The position numbers were made by a program, and so were the translations under genes. This document shows positions 7,974 to 16,988 of a DNA stretch of 36,859 bases, in pieces. How positions within the stretch are numbered: position 1 is the first letter of the stretch; each line of letters opens with the position of its first letter. Origin of the DNA: a virus; IMG/VR virus record IMGVR_UViG_3300008517_000203, positions 1 through 36,859 of that record; one strand, written 5' to 3'. The notes beneath the pieces are model-generated. The model was given only the letters and a program-made list of their open reading frames with translations. It was not told the origin of the DNA and did no database searches.

Positions 7974-9689
7974 ATGCTCAAGGTCAGTCACTTCGCAGCG
8001 GAGACGGAGTTTGGCCCGAGTGCAGTTCCTCTCTTCGGGCCAAGCGACAGTGTCTTCGAGAAAGTTGCGTCTCCGACTCTTCTGCCGGAGGTGGTGAAGT
8101 ACATCGGCTCGTTGAGCCCTAAGCTGCATTCGCAGTACGTACTCGTCAACGCGATGGGCGCCGGTGAGTACTACGGCAGCAACATCAACGGCGACCACTT
8201 TCCAGAAGCCTCGCTCATCCACAAGCCAGATGACTGGGCGGGCGTTCCGCTGATCGACAAGATCAAGTCCAAGAATTGGACGTACGGCTTTCCGACTTTC
8301 TACAACGCTCATCCTTTTGCCCACCATAGAAACAAAGATTCCTCGAGGGCGTTCGGTGAAGTTGAGCTGGCTTGCTGGAACCCACACATGCGTAGGGTGG
8401 AGCTCGTTGTTCGGGTGGACTTCGAGAAGTGCCAGCAGTTTGGCGGCACCGCTGTTTGGGACAAGCTGAAGGCAGGAAACTATCCGGATGTGTCGATGGG
8501 GACGAAGGTTCCGTTCGACACCTGCTCCATCTGCCTGGATTGGGATGAGTACGGAAAGGCGTTGCTGTCTTTCAGCATGAAGAAGCATCGCCATCCAGGT
8601 CTTGCCATCCTCGAGTACCACAAGAAGAAGAAAGCCAAGGACGGTATTGGAATTCGAGGTCTGAGTGTCACTCGCAAGGACTATTGCGAGCACGCGAAGA
8701 CGATGATGAACCGAATCTTCGCCGATGGGCGGAAGGTTTGGGTCTACAACGACTACCCAAGATTCTTCGACATCAGCTTCGTCTTTATTGGTGCAGACAA
8801 GACGGCGAAGGTGATGGTCTTTCTCTACCGCAACGGTCAAGTCTTTCGCATCAAGCCTTCGGCAGAGGTGGCTGATGATTTAGGAGTCAGCGAACCCGAC
8901 AGCAGAGATGAGACAGAGAAGACCGCTTCGGTGAAAGAGCTTGCTATCAAGGAAGCATTCCTTGGGAAGGATGCGGCCACGAAGAAGGGGGAGATCGACA
9001 AGCGAGTGGTACCTTCTCAGTTTGCGGGGAAGGCCGTACCGATTCTCACGAAGCGAGAGACAGACTTCTCTCCGAAGATGCTCAACTCGATGTGCAAGCT
9101 CCCGCTGGCCTCCATCTTGTCGACCCTCACTGGAATGGGGATGGTCCTGCGCCCCAAAGAGTTCCAGCGGATAACTCTCATTCAGATGGGAAGTCGAAAG
9201 CTTGCGGACGATCTGGATGATCTTGGGATCACCTTCCCGAAGGTGGATGAGGAGGACTCGGTCAAGATGGATGAGGAGGATTTCAGCCCTTCTCTGGCCA
9301 GGATTCTTGCTCCGATGATGTCTGAACGGTCTGCCCTTGGGCCAGTCATCGAGCGGAGGGTAGTCGTCCTGGCTGGAAGACCTGAAAAGTCTAAGAAGTC
9401 CCCTTCTTCCCTTCCAGATGAGCTCCTGCGTAAGATGGGGGCTGCATACAACGGGTACCGGACCGGAGTGATGAATTTAGTGGCTCACGCCCAACCTCTT
9501 CTCAGTGAATCAACAGACGAGCTGCAGAAGTTAGCTTCAACTCCGGCTGATGACCTGTTCACGCCACTCTCGGCTGCGTATCTTCAGCACGCGTTCTTGG
9601 ACGAACTGCCTGTTGGGATTACCGGAGCTGGAGTGGTAGAAGATAGTTCTCAGGCTTCGGCCAGCGTGGAGAGGGGCTCGACCCCTTGA
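7974..9689 (+). CDS. Putative prohead maturation protease with long C-terminal extension
   Basis: The N-terminal 280 residues resemble phage capsid-maturation proteases of the herpesvirus-assemblin type. NINGDHFPEASL (70-81) matches the NGDxFP signature. His113 (FYNAHPFAHH) and Ser174 (PDVSMG) are candidate catalytic His and Ser. Cys184 and Cys187, with C238-x-H240 (YCEH), look like a metal site. Such enzymes cleave scaffold and capsid proteins after assembly. Residues 280-571 are an acidic and helical extension with K-x-A motifs, possibly a fused core or scaffold part. Total length is about twice that of a simple protease. The family call is from motif memory, not a search. Confidence 0.65.
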   Translation: MLKVSHFAAETEFGPSAVPLFGPSDSVFEKVASPTLLPEVVKYIGSLSPKLHSQYVLVNAMGAGEYYGSNINGDHFPEASLIHKPDDWAGVPLIDKIKSKNWTYGFPTFYNAHPFAHHRNKDSSRAFGEVELACWNPHMRRVELVVRVDFEKCQQFGGTAVWDKLKAGNYPDVSMGTKVPFDTCSICLDWDEYGKALLSFSMKKHRHPGLAILEYHKKKKAKDGIGIRGLSVTRKDYCEHAKTMMNRIFADGRKVWVYNDYPRFFDISFVFIGADKTAKVMVFLYRNGQVFRIKPSAEVADDLGVSEPDSRDETEKTASVKELAIKEAFLGKDAATKKGEIDKRVVPSQFAGKAVPILTKRETDFSPKMLNSMCKLPLASILSTLTGMGMVLRPKEFQRITLIQMGSRKLADDLDDLGITFPKVDEEDSVKMDEEDFSPSLARILAPMMSERSALGPVIERRVVVLAGRPEKSKKSPSSLPDELLRKMGAAYNGYRTGVMNLVAHAQPLLSESTDELQKLASTPADDLFTPLSAAYLQHAFLDELPVGITGAGVVEDSSQASASVERGSTP

Positions 9690-9694
9690 AGAAC

Positions 9695-9719
9695 ACGTGG
9701 AGACATTCACTAGCCACGT
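9695..9719. other. Short inverted repeat between protease and next gene
   Basis: ACGTGG (9695-9700) and CCACGT (9714-9719) form a 6-bp stem with a 13-nt loop in the 49-bp gap. A second small stem, AGGGG/CCCCT, overlaps the stop codon at 9687. Neither has a T run; they may be processing or stability elements. Confidence 0.3.
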
Positions 9720-9738
9720 CGACTGAAAGGACCGGATC

Positions 9739-10626
9739 ATGAACGAGCACATCGCCGCGATGTACAACACGCTGGGAGCAGGGGAGCAGGTTCAGGAAGA
9801 CCTGGAGAAGCAGGCTCAAGCCGAACTCTTCGTAAAGCTCGCCGCCGAAAACAACATCGATCTCGACCAGTACAACGACGAGCAGGTCGCCAATCTCTGG
9901 CAGCAAACCTTCGGTGAGAAGATCGCCGAGAGCGACGAGGAAGAGCCGGAGAAGAAGAAGGAAGAGGCCAAGAAGGAGCTCGAGGAGAAGAAGGCTGAGG
10001 CCGATACCTGGGAAGAAAAGGTCGCTCAGCACGATTACCTCGGACGCCTCATGGCCCACGCCATGTACGACGAGATGGGCGACATCGAGAAGCAGGCCAA
10101 GGGCGGAGCCGTGAGTAAGGCCCTCGGTCGTATCGGCGGCGCCATCAAGGGCGAAGCTGCCGGTACCGAGCTTGGCAAGTCCGTGACTGCACTCAAGCAG
10201 TTGCGCGCTGGCGGCATGTCCAAGGAGATCGCCGGCCAGGCCAAGAAGCTGAAGATCTCCCCTGAGGACATGACCTCTGCCGTCCGCAGTGATCTCCGTC
10301 GTCGTGGAGCCAAGAGTGTCGGTCGTGGCGTGGCTGCCGTTGGTGGCCTCGGCGGTGCCGGCTACTTGGCTGGTAGGGCGAGTGGTGGCAAGGAGAAGAA
10401 GAGCTCGGCCATCGACGAGCTGGCCGTCCCGGTTGCGCTTCAGAAGGCAGCCGAAGCTGGGTACGATGCGAATGAGGTCGACGATCGCCTCTCGCACATC
10501 TTCTCGCTGCAAGGCGTGCAGGAGAGTGAGAAGATCGCGGCTGCCAGCGACGTCGACACGGCAGTCGAGATCCGAGCACTCGAGTTCCTCGAGCTGGCAG
10601 GCTGTCAGGTCGACTGGAACATCTGA
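9739..10626 (+). CDS. Head core/scaffold-like protein
   Basis: This 295-residue protein starts at ATG 9739 after GAAAGGACCGG. Residues 20-45 carry EKQAQAELFVKLAAENN. Residues 70-100 are a dense Glu/Lys coiled coil. Residues 115-230 include Gly/Ala-rich segments (GRGVAAVGGLGGAGYLAG). The C-terminus has SEKIAAASD and a Leu-rich helix. Its position between the protease and the capsid gene and its charged coiled coil fit a scaffold or prohead-core role and cleavage by the protease. That is inference. Confidence 0.65.
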   Translation: MNEHIAAMYNTLGAGEQVQEDLEKQAQAELFVKLAAENNIDLDQYNDEQVANLWQQTFGEKIAESDEEEPEKKKEEAKKELEEKKAEADTWEEKVAQHDYLGRLMAHAMYDEMGDIEKQAKGGAVSKALGRIGGAIKGEAAGTELGKSVTALKQLRAGGMSKEIAGQAKKLKISPEDMTSAVRSDLRRRGAKSVGRGVAAVGGLGGAGYLAGRASGGKEKKSSAIDELAVPVALQKAAEAGYDANEVDDRLSHIFSLQGVQESEKIAAASDVDTAVEIRALEFLELAGCQVDWNI

Positions 10627-10650
10627 GCGGTAAAGGGAGAATGAGGAACG

Positions 10651-12105
10651 GTGTTCAAGTGGGCGGCTTCCATCGGGTCAGGCACTGCAGACCCAGCGAA
10701 GGACTCCGCCTCGCAAGCAGCCGTTCCTCCTCCCGCTGTCGCCAGCAAACCAGCGCCAGGGCGGAGAGGCCCAGTGGGCCTCTCCCCTCGGCAATCCTAC
10801 TCACGAGTCAACACGGGACCGCCCCCTATCCCGGAAGCAGGGGCATCGAGTCAAAAAGGTATGTCCCCTCGGGGCTTGGAATTCCTGCCACAGAAAGTGG
10901 CGTCTAGTGAGGACCACATGGCAACGATGATGACCAAGGGGTCGCTCCAGGACATGGTGAAAGCAGCCATGGCCGGAACCCTCAACAAGGTGGACGTCAG
11001 TGCCGAAGCCGCCCGACAGTCCGTCAACCATGGCCAGGAAGCCGAGAAGTCGGCTGCCACCTCTCAGAATGAGGGGCACATTCCCACCGAGCAGGTGGTG
11101 AAGTTGGCCAGCGCTCTCGACTACATCGCCGATGGCATAGTCAAGGAAGGCGCTACTGGTCAGAAGACCAGCATCACTCAAACTCCCCAGATGCCAGGCA
11201 AGGGCCCGCAGGCTCTGGAAGTTCTTCAAGCACAGTCGAGCGAGAAGAACATCGACACATCCGGCCTCGGCCAGGCAACGTCGAAGCATGTCAACCCAAC
11301 CAGTCCTCCAATGCAGGCCAGCCCGGTGCAGAAGTCGGCACCGACCAACGCCATGCAGGACAACACGGGGATGCAGCACGCCGAGCAGCCGACGGACCCA
11401 TGGGCCAACGAGAAGGCTCCACTGCAGCAGGGAGATCAGACGAAGGCTGCTGCCTACGTCCGTGACCTGCAGGCCAAGATGTTGGGTAAGACTCCCGAGC
11501 AGCGAGAGCAGATCAAGCAAGCTTCAGCGGAGCCGAAGAACTTCCAGCAGTATCTTCGCGCCCTGCAGAAGCATGCCGAGGACGACAACAACCCGTCCAA
11601 CATCTCAGCCGGTGCGGCCTCAGCAGTAGGAGCACCACCTCCTCCATTGGCCAGTGCCTCTGAGGAAAAGGTTCCGAGCCAGCCTCCGGACGTGAGCAAG
11701 CAGGAATCTTTGGTGGGCTCCAATCAGTCGGCCATCAACTACACCAAGCAGCAGGCCAAGGCCGATCCGAAGAAGGACGTGAACAAGGTCTTGACCGAGC
11801 CGGCTTTGAGTAAGTCCACCGACCCGGTGCTGCAGAACACCCTCGACCACGCCTCCAGCGCAGGCGTGAAGATCTCATCGGCCCAAAAGATGCGGGATTC
11901 GGCGGTTCAGGTCGCCGGTGCCCGAGCTCTTCTCTCCAAGCTTGCTGCTGAAGTGTGCTCGGAAAAGGAGAGGAAGGAGAAGAAGGGGGCGATGGGGGCG
12001 ACTCCTCAATCAGCAGCTGGTCCCGCTGCATCACCGCCACCGTCTATGGGAGGCGGAGGTGCCCCTGCAACCCCTGGAGGCGCGGCTGGAACAGCCCGCG
12101 TGTGA
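10651..12105 (+). CDS. Low-complexity head-region protein
   Basis: Translation starts at GTG 10651, with AGGGAGAATGAGG upstream, giving MFKWAASIGSG. The 484-residue protein is rich in Ala, Pro, Ser and Gln with little predicted fold, and contains VVKLASALDYIADGIVK (about 150-166), FQQYLRALQKHAEDD near 300 and LLSKLAAEV near 430. It ends in a Gly/Pro-rich tail. It lies between a scaffold-like gene and the capsid genes, so a scaffold or internal-head role is likely, but nothing proves it. Such low-complexity sequence evolves quickly and may hide homology. Confidence 0.65.
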   Translation: MFKWAASIGSGTADPAKDSASQAAVPPPAVASKPAPGRRGPVGLSPRQSYSRVNTGPPPIPEAGASSQKGMSPRGLEFLPQKVASSEDHMATMMTKGSLQDMVKAAMAGTLNKVDVSAEAARQSVNHGQEAEKSAATSQNEGHIPTEQVVKLASALDYIADGIVKEGATGQKTSITQTPQMPGKGPQALEVLQAQSSEKNIDTSGLGQATSKHVNPTSPPMQASPVQKSAPTNAMQDNTGMQHAEQPTDPWANEKAPLQQGDQTKAAAYVRDLQAKMLGKTPEQREQIKQASAEPKNFQQYLRALQKHAEDDNNPSNISAGAASAVGAPPPPLASASEEKVPSQPPDVSKQESLVGSNQSAINYTKQQAKADPKKDVNKVLTEPALSKSTDPVLQNTLDHASSAGVKISSAQKMRDSAVQVAGARALLSKLAAEVCSEKERKEKKGAMGATPQSAAGPAASPPPSMGGGGAPATPGGAAGTARV

Positions 12106-12140
12106 TTTCTGCCAAATCAGCGGTAGGATGTGAGGCACCT

Positions 12141-12500
12141 ATGAAGAAGCTCAGCAACGCGCAGATTGCTCAGGTCCTTCAGGACGCGTCGTTCGCTCTG
12201 AGGACCATGGCCGCTGAACGTGACGTTGCGATGACCAAGGTCGCGCAGATGGAACGTCGCGCAGAGGCAGAGAGACTCGCTGCAGAGATGCACAACAAGG
12301 GTCTCGAGCTCGACACGGAATTCGGTGATCTCGCCAACGGTCTCGAGAAGGCCGCTGATGAAGGTCGCTTTCCCGTCATTCAACAGGCAGTAGAAATGGT
12401 TGCCCCGAACATGGAGTTCAAGGTCGGTTCCGTGTCGGATCAATACACTGCCGAAGGCCCGAGCCAACTGGAACGATTTCTCGTCGGGGACGTCGGCTGA
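12141..12500 (+). CDS. Small helical head-region protein, 119 aa
   Basis: I start at ATG 12141 (MKKLSNAQIAQVLQ), which has GAGG 7 nt before it. The open frame runs further upstream but overlaps the end of the previous gene and has no binding site. Two long helices (residues 5-60) hold K-V-A and R-R-A-E-A-E-R-L-A patterns. The C-terminal half is polar. It is probably a virion assembly or internal protein; the family is not recognised. Confidence 0.65.
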   Translation: MKKLSNAQIAQVLQDASFALRTMAAERDVAMTKVAQMERRAEAERLAAEMHNKGLELDTEFGDLANGLEKAADEGRFPVIQQAVEMVAPNMEFKVGSVSDQYTAEGPSQLERFLVGDVG

Positions 12501-12531
12501 CTAACCCGAGCGCGATAGGAGAACTGGAGAC

Positions 12532-13056
12532 ATGACGACCATACAGCGAGTCAACTTCGAGCCGCTCTCCGACATCCTTCAGGTTCACCGAAGGGACTAC
12601 CCGCTGGCGGACAAGACGCTCGCGGATCCCAGCAACGCGGATGCCCTGATCGATGGAGAGTGGGTAACCCTCAACGCAAGCAGGCAGCTCGTCCGCGCTG
12701 CTTCCAAAGCCGCCGCTAACAACGAGGCTGCCGTACGCAGCTTCCCGTTGTTCGCGGAGAAAGGGCGCTACGACGTGCAGGCCATGGCAGATCGGAAGAT
12801 GCCGATCTTGTTCATGGGCCAGTACGAGTGCGATACCCGCGTCTATGATGCTGCGGCAACGCCCGGCGCTGGCGTGGTCATCGACACGATGTTGATGCCA
12901 TTGAAGGTGGCGTCCATCGACATCGGCGGCACTATCTACCTAGGTCTGGTTGGTCACGGTGGCATCGGCACCGATACCTCCCCGATCGTCGGGTACGTCA
13001 CCGGATTGCCTGGATCCAGCAATGGGTACAAGCTCCGGTTCATCATGGGTTTCTGA
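12532..13056 (+). CDS. Beta-rich head protein, decoration candidate
   Basis: This 174-residue protein starts at ATG 12532 after AGGAGAACTGGAG. The N-terminus is polar. The second half is beta-rich and Gly-rich with repeated short hydrophobic strands (VVIDTMLMP, KVASIDIGGTIYLGLVG) and ends in KLRFIMGF. It sits directly before the major capsid gene, the usual place of head-stabilising or decoration proteins, which supports but does not prove that role. Confidence 0.55.
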   Translation: MTTIQRVNFEPLSDILQVHRRDYPLADKTLADPSNADALIDGEWVTLNASRQLVRAASKAAANNEAAVRSFPLFAEKGRYDVQAMADRKMPILFMGQYECDTRVYDAAATPGAGVVIDTMLMPLKVASIDIGGTIYLGLVGHGGIGTDTSPIVGYVTGLPGSSNGYKLRFIMGF

Positions 13057-13094
13057 TCTCGGCCGATCTGAGGAAGAGAAAGAAGGAGAAGACG

Positions 13095-14219
13095 ATGTCC
13101 GTTCCTGCAAGGATGCTGAACGAACTCTTCACCCAGAAGCTGTCATCGGCTGAGGGCAAAGAGAAGATCGCGGAGTACGGTGGGTCATACATACGTGACC
13201 GGCTACGTGAGGTGAGCTTCACCCGGAAGATCATCCCACCGCAGCAGGTAACGCGTGCTGACTGCCAGCGCTCCGTCAACCACGACACGCTCGTCAAGAT
13301 CGTGGACATCGAGCCGAAGTCTCGCGCGATGGCAATCACGTTCCGTGGTCAGCCCACGGCGCGATTCATCCGTGGAGACAAGGCCGAGATTGCGTTCTTC
13401 ACCATCTCCTCGGAGATGTTCCAGAAGACCGAGCAGGAGCTCCTGGCCTACGAGATGCCAATCACGAAGGTCATCGAGGAGAACTCGGTCAAGGACATCC
13501 AGGAGATCGAAGATCGCGAGTTCGTGATCCACATCGAGGCCGCTGTCCAAGCTCTGCAGACCGAGGCGAATGGTGGGACTCCGACCCAGCTCAGCTCGAT
13601 CACGGTCCAGGCGGGTACAGTGGTGGAGTTCTCGGTGGTCAAGGGCGAGCTGGCAAGGAATGCCACGGCGGCCAACGCCACCGTGCGTCCAGTCCAGCGT
13701 CCGGACATCGTGAACCTCTTCAAGCTGCTCGACGGCAACCGCCTACGTGCAGAGCGCCTCCTGATGACGGAAGTCGATTGGGACGACGTGTTGCAGTGGA
13801 CGGTGGAAGACTTCGGCGACCGGGTCCAGTCCGAGACGGCAGTCGATGGGTTCAAGTACAACACGATCCTCGGGCGCCCCTACGTCCGTACGATCAAGAC
13901 GGACATCCTGCGGCCCGGCAACGTGTACGTTTTCACGAAGCCGGAGTTCTTCGGGAAGTTCTACGTGCTGAACAACACGAAGTTCTACATCGACAAGATC
14001 GCCAACACGATCACCTTCCAGGCGTGGGAGGACATCGGAATGTCGGTGGTCAACATCGCGGCCGTACGCAAGCTGGAGCTGTACTCGGCCGACGCCAACC
14101 CCACCACGGACACCCAGTCACTGCTGGCCAACTTCATCCCCTCGCCGGAAGACGAGCTGGGTGCGGTCAACAACCGGGTGGAGCAAGGGCTCAAGTTCCC
14201 GCAGGTCAGCCAGTTCTGA
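13095..14219 (+). CDS. Major capsid protein
   Basis: This 374-residue protein has a strong binding site (AGAAGGAGAAGACG then ATG). It is the size of an HK97-fold capsid protein and sits in the canonical place: after the protease and scaffold genes and before decoration and neck genes. A strong terminator follows. A charged N-terminal arm (residues 1-45) precedes FTRKIIPPQQV. The middle has a long acidic helix (about 100-155) and a beta-rich domain. The C-terminal third (KTDILRPGNVYVFTKPEFFG, then a strand region) resembles the P-domain end of such proteins. The call rests on place, length and fold pattern; no motif is diagnostic. Confidence 0.75.
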   Translation: MSVPARMLNELFTQKLSSAEGKEKIAEYGGSYIRDRLREVSFTRKIIPPQQVTRADCQRSVNHDTLVKIVDIEPKSRAMAITFRGQPTARFIRGDKAEIAFFTISSEMFQKTEQELLAYEMPITKVIEENSVKDIQEIEDREFVIHIEAAVQALQTEANGGTPTQLSSITVQAGTVVEFSVVKGELARNATAANATVRPVQRPDIVNLFKLLDGNRLRAERLLMTEVDWDDVLQWTVEDFGDRVQSETAVDGFKYNTILGRPYVRTIKTDILRPGNVYVFTKPEFFGKFYVLNNTKFYIDKIANTITFQAWEDIGMSVVNIAAVRKLELYSADANPTTDTQSLLANFIPSPEDELGAVNNRVEQGLKFPQVSQF

Positions 14220-14253
14220 GGCTGCTAGGACAAGCCGATCACCAAGTGAATTG

Positions 14254-14285
14254 AAGGGCGTCGTGCCGGGAGGCCCGGCGCCCTT
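14254..14285 (+). terminator. Strong hairpin terminator after major capsid gene
   Basis: AAGGGCG at 14254-14260 pairs with CGCCCTT at 14279-14285, and an inner GCCGGG/CCCGGC stem (14265-14270, 14274-14279) has a 3-nt loop. A TTTGAGTTTG stretch follows. It would limit read-through, so that the capsid gene gives more product than the genes downstream. Confidence 0.7.
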
Positions 14286-14318
14286 TGAGTTTGAAGGGCA
14301 CAGTAAGAGGAGAAAATC

Positions 14319-15026
14319 ATGTCTGGATCAGGACTGTTCACCAAGCCCCGCCCAGAGAAGCCCCATCTCGTCGAGGGCAAGGGCGGTCTGGCCGGAGAGA
14401 TCGACGACCTACGAGCAGACGTTGCTGGAGAGTTGGCAGGATTGGCCGCGCTGACCTTGAAGGAATGGGACACCTTGGACATCGCAGTCGTCGATGACAT
14501 CAAGGAAGTGTTCCAGTCATTGAACGCTACGGCCGTAGAGTACACGGGCGCGGAGTTGGATGGCACCGTTGGCGTCGGCGCACTGGACCCACCCCGTAAC
14601 ATCACCGTCACCACCGGTGCAGGTGGCACTCCTGGTGAGTCTCCCAGTGAAGCGACCATCACTGGTACTGACATCGACGGTGCGGCTCTCAGTGAGGTCA
14701 TCGCACTCTCGCAATCGGCGGGTACCGACGCAGGCGTGAAGGCGTTTGCCAGCGTGAGCAGCGTGGCCTTGAAGGACGATGGTACCGGTACTGGTGCAGC
14801 CCTCCAGGTTGGTTTCGGCGACCTCGTCGGCCTCGACAGAGATCCAGTCGCCCTGGCCTCCTTGGCAGCTCCAGCTCTCATCCACGAGGTTGCCAACACT
14901 GGTGTGGTGACCAACGGTGTGCTGACCCTGCCCGCTGATGGTTTGCCTCACGGCACGTACGCACCCAATGGTGGCGTTGCTGCAGTGAAGTACGCCATCA
15001 TGTACCCATACGACCCGACCGTCTAA
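14319..15026 (+). CDS. Gly/Thr/Ala-rich beta protein, capsid decoration candidate
   Basis: The protein has 235 residues; ATG 14319 follows AAGAGGAG. Residues 1-65 are charged and helical (EIDDLRADVAGELAGL). Residues 80-235 are low-complexity and beta-rich, with short Gly-, Thr- and Asp-containing strands (NITVTTGAGGTPGESPSEA). The sequence suggests an Ig-like or fibre-like surface domain. Its place just after the capsid terminator suits a decoration or vertex protein. Confidence 0.6.
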   Translation: MSGSGLFTKPRPEKPHLVEGKGGLAGEIDDLRADVAGELAGLAALTLKEWDTLDIAVVDDIKEVFQSLNATAVEYTGAELDGTVGVGALDPPRNITVTTGAGGTPGESPSEATITGTDIDGAALSEVIALSQSAGTDAGVKAFASVSSVALKDDGTGTGAALQVGFGDLVGLDRDPVALASLAAPALIHEVANTGVVTNGVLTLPADGLPHGTYAPNGGVAAVKYAIMYPYDPTV

Positions 15027-15047
15027 GGTCGGACTTGAGGAAGAGCC

Positions 15048-15545
15048 ATGGCTGAACGAATACTTGCAGTTCATAACGTCACCCGGGGTCGTGCTAACCG
15101 TACCCAGCGGAAGCTCTACCCCGGTCGGCGTCGGTTCACCCAGAGGCTGGCAGGCGGCGAAGTTGTCGTCCGCCGAGCTCGACCCGTTCTCGTCAATGAG
15201 TCATGGGTCGAGGCTAACTTGGGCGAGCTGAAGAACAAGGTGGAAGAGGGCGCCATCGAGCTGAAGACGCAGGGTGGAGAACCCGTCGACATCAATACGC
15301 TCAAGGCGATAGCGCCTGTAGCTACTCCTCCTGCAGCTCATCCTCCACCAGACACCATCGACAGGGACAAGAAGGGTCCGACCAAGGTCCTCAGCGACGA
15401 CCCGAACCTTCCGCCGGTCACCGCAGCCCTACCGAAACCGACCTTGGCCCAAGAGGGTCTTCCGGAAGGAAAAGAGCCTCTGTCTGATGAGAGGGTGCCC
15501 AAAGATCCTGCGGAGCGTCGGAAGAGCAAGAAGAGTAAGAAGTGA
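15048..15545 (+). CDS. Basic N-terminus protein with Pro-rich linker and Lys tail
   Basis: The protein has 165 residues; ATG 15048 follows GAGGAAGAGCC. Residues 1-55 are basic (RANRTQRKLYPGRRRFTQRL). A Pro-rich linker spans about 85-150. It ends with KSKKSKK. The next gene begins at an overlapping GTGA, so both are translated together, and both have a poly-basic end. This may be DNA or capsid contact in a neck or vertex protein; the family is not recognised. Confidence 0.6.
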   Translation: MAERILAVHNVTRGRANRTQRKLYPGRRRFTQRLAGGEVVVRRARPVLVNESWVEANLGELKNKVEEGAIELKTQGGEPVDINTLKAIAPVATPPAAHPPPDTIDRDKKGPTKVLSDDPNLPPVTAALPKPTLAQEGLPEGKEPLSDERVPKDPAERRKSKKSKK

Positions 15546-16018
15546 GAACCAAGGTCTACAACCTGACTGACCAGCCCACAGCTGGGATGAAGGCTGCGGG
15601 TCTGGTCAACATGCCCATCCGGGTGGCAGGCGAGGTTCTGCCGCCCGGAAAGTCGGTGGTGGTGAACATCATTCCAGGCAGCAGAGATCAGAAAGACCTG
15701 GAGTGGAAGGAACACCAAAAGCAGGTTGCCATTGGTGCCCCGCCTAAGTGGTACAAGCTACCTCCTCCAGAGCCGGACGAGGCCCTCAAGATCATGGAGC
15801 CGAATGGCCGGCATCGGCACTACACCCCACTAGCTCCAGAGCCGCAGGCAGACATCACCGACACTGCTCTTCCACCAGATCCAATCTTGGAGGTTGGAGT
15901 AGATGAGGAACCTGCTCCGGACTCTGATGCGGAGGCCACACTCGAGGAGATCTCCGAAGAGGAGAATTCTGCACCGAAGCCCAGGAAGAGGTCACGAAAG
16001 AAGCGCAAAGGTGGGTGA
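15542..16018 (+). CDS. Neck-region protein with acidic and basic tail
   Basis: The start is GTG 15542, overlapping the previous stop as GTGA. Of 158 residues, the first 60 are a small beta domain (VAGEVLPPGKSVVVNI). The middle is Pro-rich. The C-terminus has an acidic stretch ending EENSAP and then RKRSRKKRKGG. The next gene starts at a TGATG overlap. The function is unknown; the bipolar charge suggests binding to DNA or a charged partner. Confidence 0.6.
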   Translation: MRTKVYNLTDQPTAGMKAAGLVNMPIRVAGEVLPPGKSVVVNIIPGSRDQKDLEWKEHQKQVAIGAPPKWYKLPPPEPDEALKIMEPNGRHRHYTPLAPEPQADITDTALPPDPILEVGVDEEPAPDSDAEATLEEISEEENSAPKPRKRSRKKRKGG

Positions 16019-16524
16019 TGACCGAGCGGCTCCAGGGCATCGAAGGGATGAGCGACACGATGGCGGCGTTCGTTCAGACCGTTCGCCTCTACACCCGCGA
16101 CTTCCCTGAGCTCAACCGCCTCATTGCCGGGGAAGAGTCCAGCGATCGCATGGTTGGCTGGGCTGTCCTGGATGCGCTCAGCAACTTCAACGGAACCCCA
16201 CACCTGACCGGCCTCAGCCTGGACGATCTCCTAGCCCGCAATCAGCATCACCTACTTCTCCGGATGACAGTGGAGGCCCTACTCGAGTCAGTTGGTCTCC
16301 TACAGACCCGAAATCACATCAACTATTCGACGGGTGGCATCAATGTCGGAGTGAACGACAAGACGGCACTCATCATGAACTGGCTTCAGTATCACCAAGC
16401 ACGAACGGAGCAGCTCAAGCAGCGGGTGAAGGTTGCTCTGAACATCGAGCAGATTTTGGGACCCTCCAACGTCGGCATGCATAGTGAGTACTGGGCCGTC
16501 AACGCCACCTACCTCTCGTACTAA
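16018..16524 (+). CDS. Helical neck / head-completion-type protein
   Basis: I chose ATG 16018 (TGATG overlap, AAAGGTGG upstream); a GTG 3 nt earlier is also possible. The roughly 168-residue protein is mostly helical, with LYTRDFPELNRLIAGEE (25-42), WAVLDALSNFN (48-60) and long C-terminal helices. Size, place after the capsid genes and helix content fit a head-tail connector or completion protein. This is inference. Confidence 0.6.
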   Translation: MTERLQGIEGMSDTMAAFVQTVRLYTRDFPELNRLIAGEESSDRMVGWAVLDALSNFNGTPHLTGLSLDDLLARNQHHLLLRMTVEALLESVGLLQTRNHINYSTGGINVGVNDKTALIMNWLQYHQARTEQLKQRVKVALNIEQILGPSNVGMHSEYWAVNATYLSY

Positions 16525-16526
16525 CC

Positions 16527-16988
16527 ATGGCACATCTCGAAACGCACAAGCTCGGTTCCACGGATGAGTTGGACGCTTTCCTGAAGGGTGCGGTCACCGG
16601 TGGCCTCGACCTACGTAAGGGAGTCCCGGGTCTGAAGGGTCTGAAGCTGGTGCTCTCTGCACCTGCAGCCAAGACGATCACTTTCACTGGAGCTTCTGCG
16701 TTGACGGTCCTCTCGATCCAGGAGATCAAGAGTCAGATCGAGACCCAGAGCACCACTACCGTGAAAGTTCTCTTCACCAGAGATGGAAGGCTGATAATCG
16801 TCGACGCAGCGTTGGCAGCAGCGGTGGCTATCACGGGAGCCACCAGCACCGCTAGTGAGTTCCTGGGCTTCACGAAGGCAACAAACGTAGCTGGGAAGCA
16901 CTACAACAAGCCCGGCGGCGGTACTCCTGAACTCGTCAACATTTCTCCCGTCCATGACGGGAGCATCATCGTGGTCACGGAGGAGTGA
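16527..16988 (+). CDS. Small beta-domain protein, also found inserted in the sheath
   Basis: This 153-residue protein starts at ATG 16527. Residues 40-135 have the pattern hydrophobic strand, ITFTG, helix (IQEIKSQIETQ), VLFTRDGRLIIV strand, then ITGATSTASEFLGFTKA and VAGKHY. The same order, ending in a gly-Gly-Thr-Ala, LG and VAGK motif, occurs three times in the tail sheath (22315-25419). It looks like a small domain used both alone and as an insert. A sheath or neck partner is possible. The next gene overlaps the stop. Confidence 0.6.
   Translation: MAHLETHKLGSTDELDAFLKGAVTGGLDLRKGVPGLKGLKLVLSAPAAKTITFTGASALTVLSIQEIKSQIETQSTTTVKVLFTRDGRLIIVDAALAAAVAITGATSTASEFLGFTKATNVAGKHYNKPGGGTPELVNISPVHDGSIIVVTEE

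Noticed and set aside
7869-8840. 323-residue minus-strand open frame opposite the protease-like gene
   Set aside because: It lies fully antisense to a gene with recognisable motifs, has no binding site and reads as mirrored coding sequence.
13778-14254. 158-residue plus-strand frame inside the major capsid gene
   Set aside because: Arg/Gly/His-rich shadow of the capsid frame, with no own signals.
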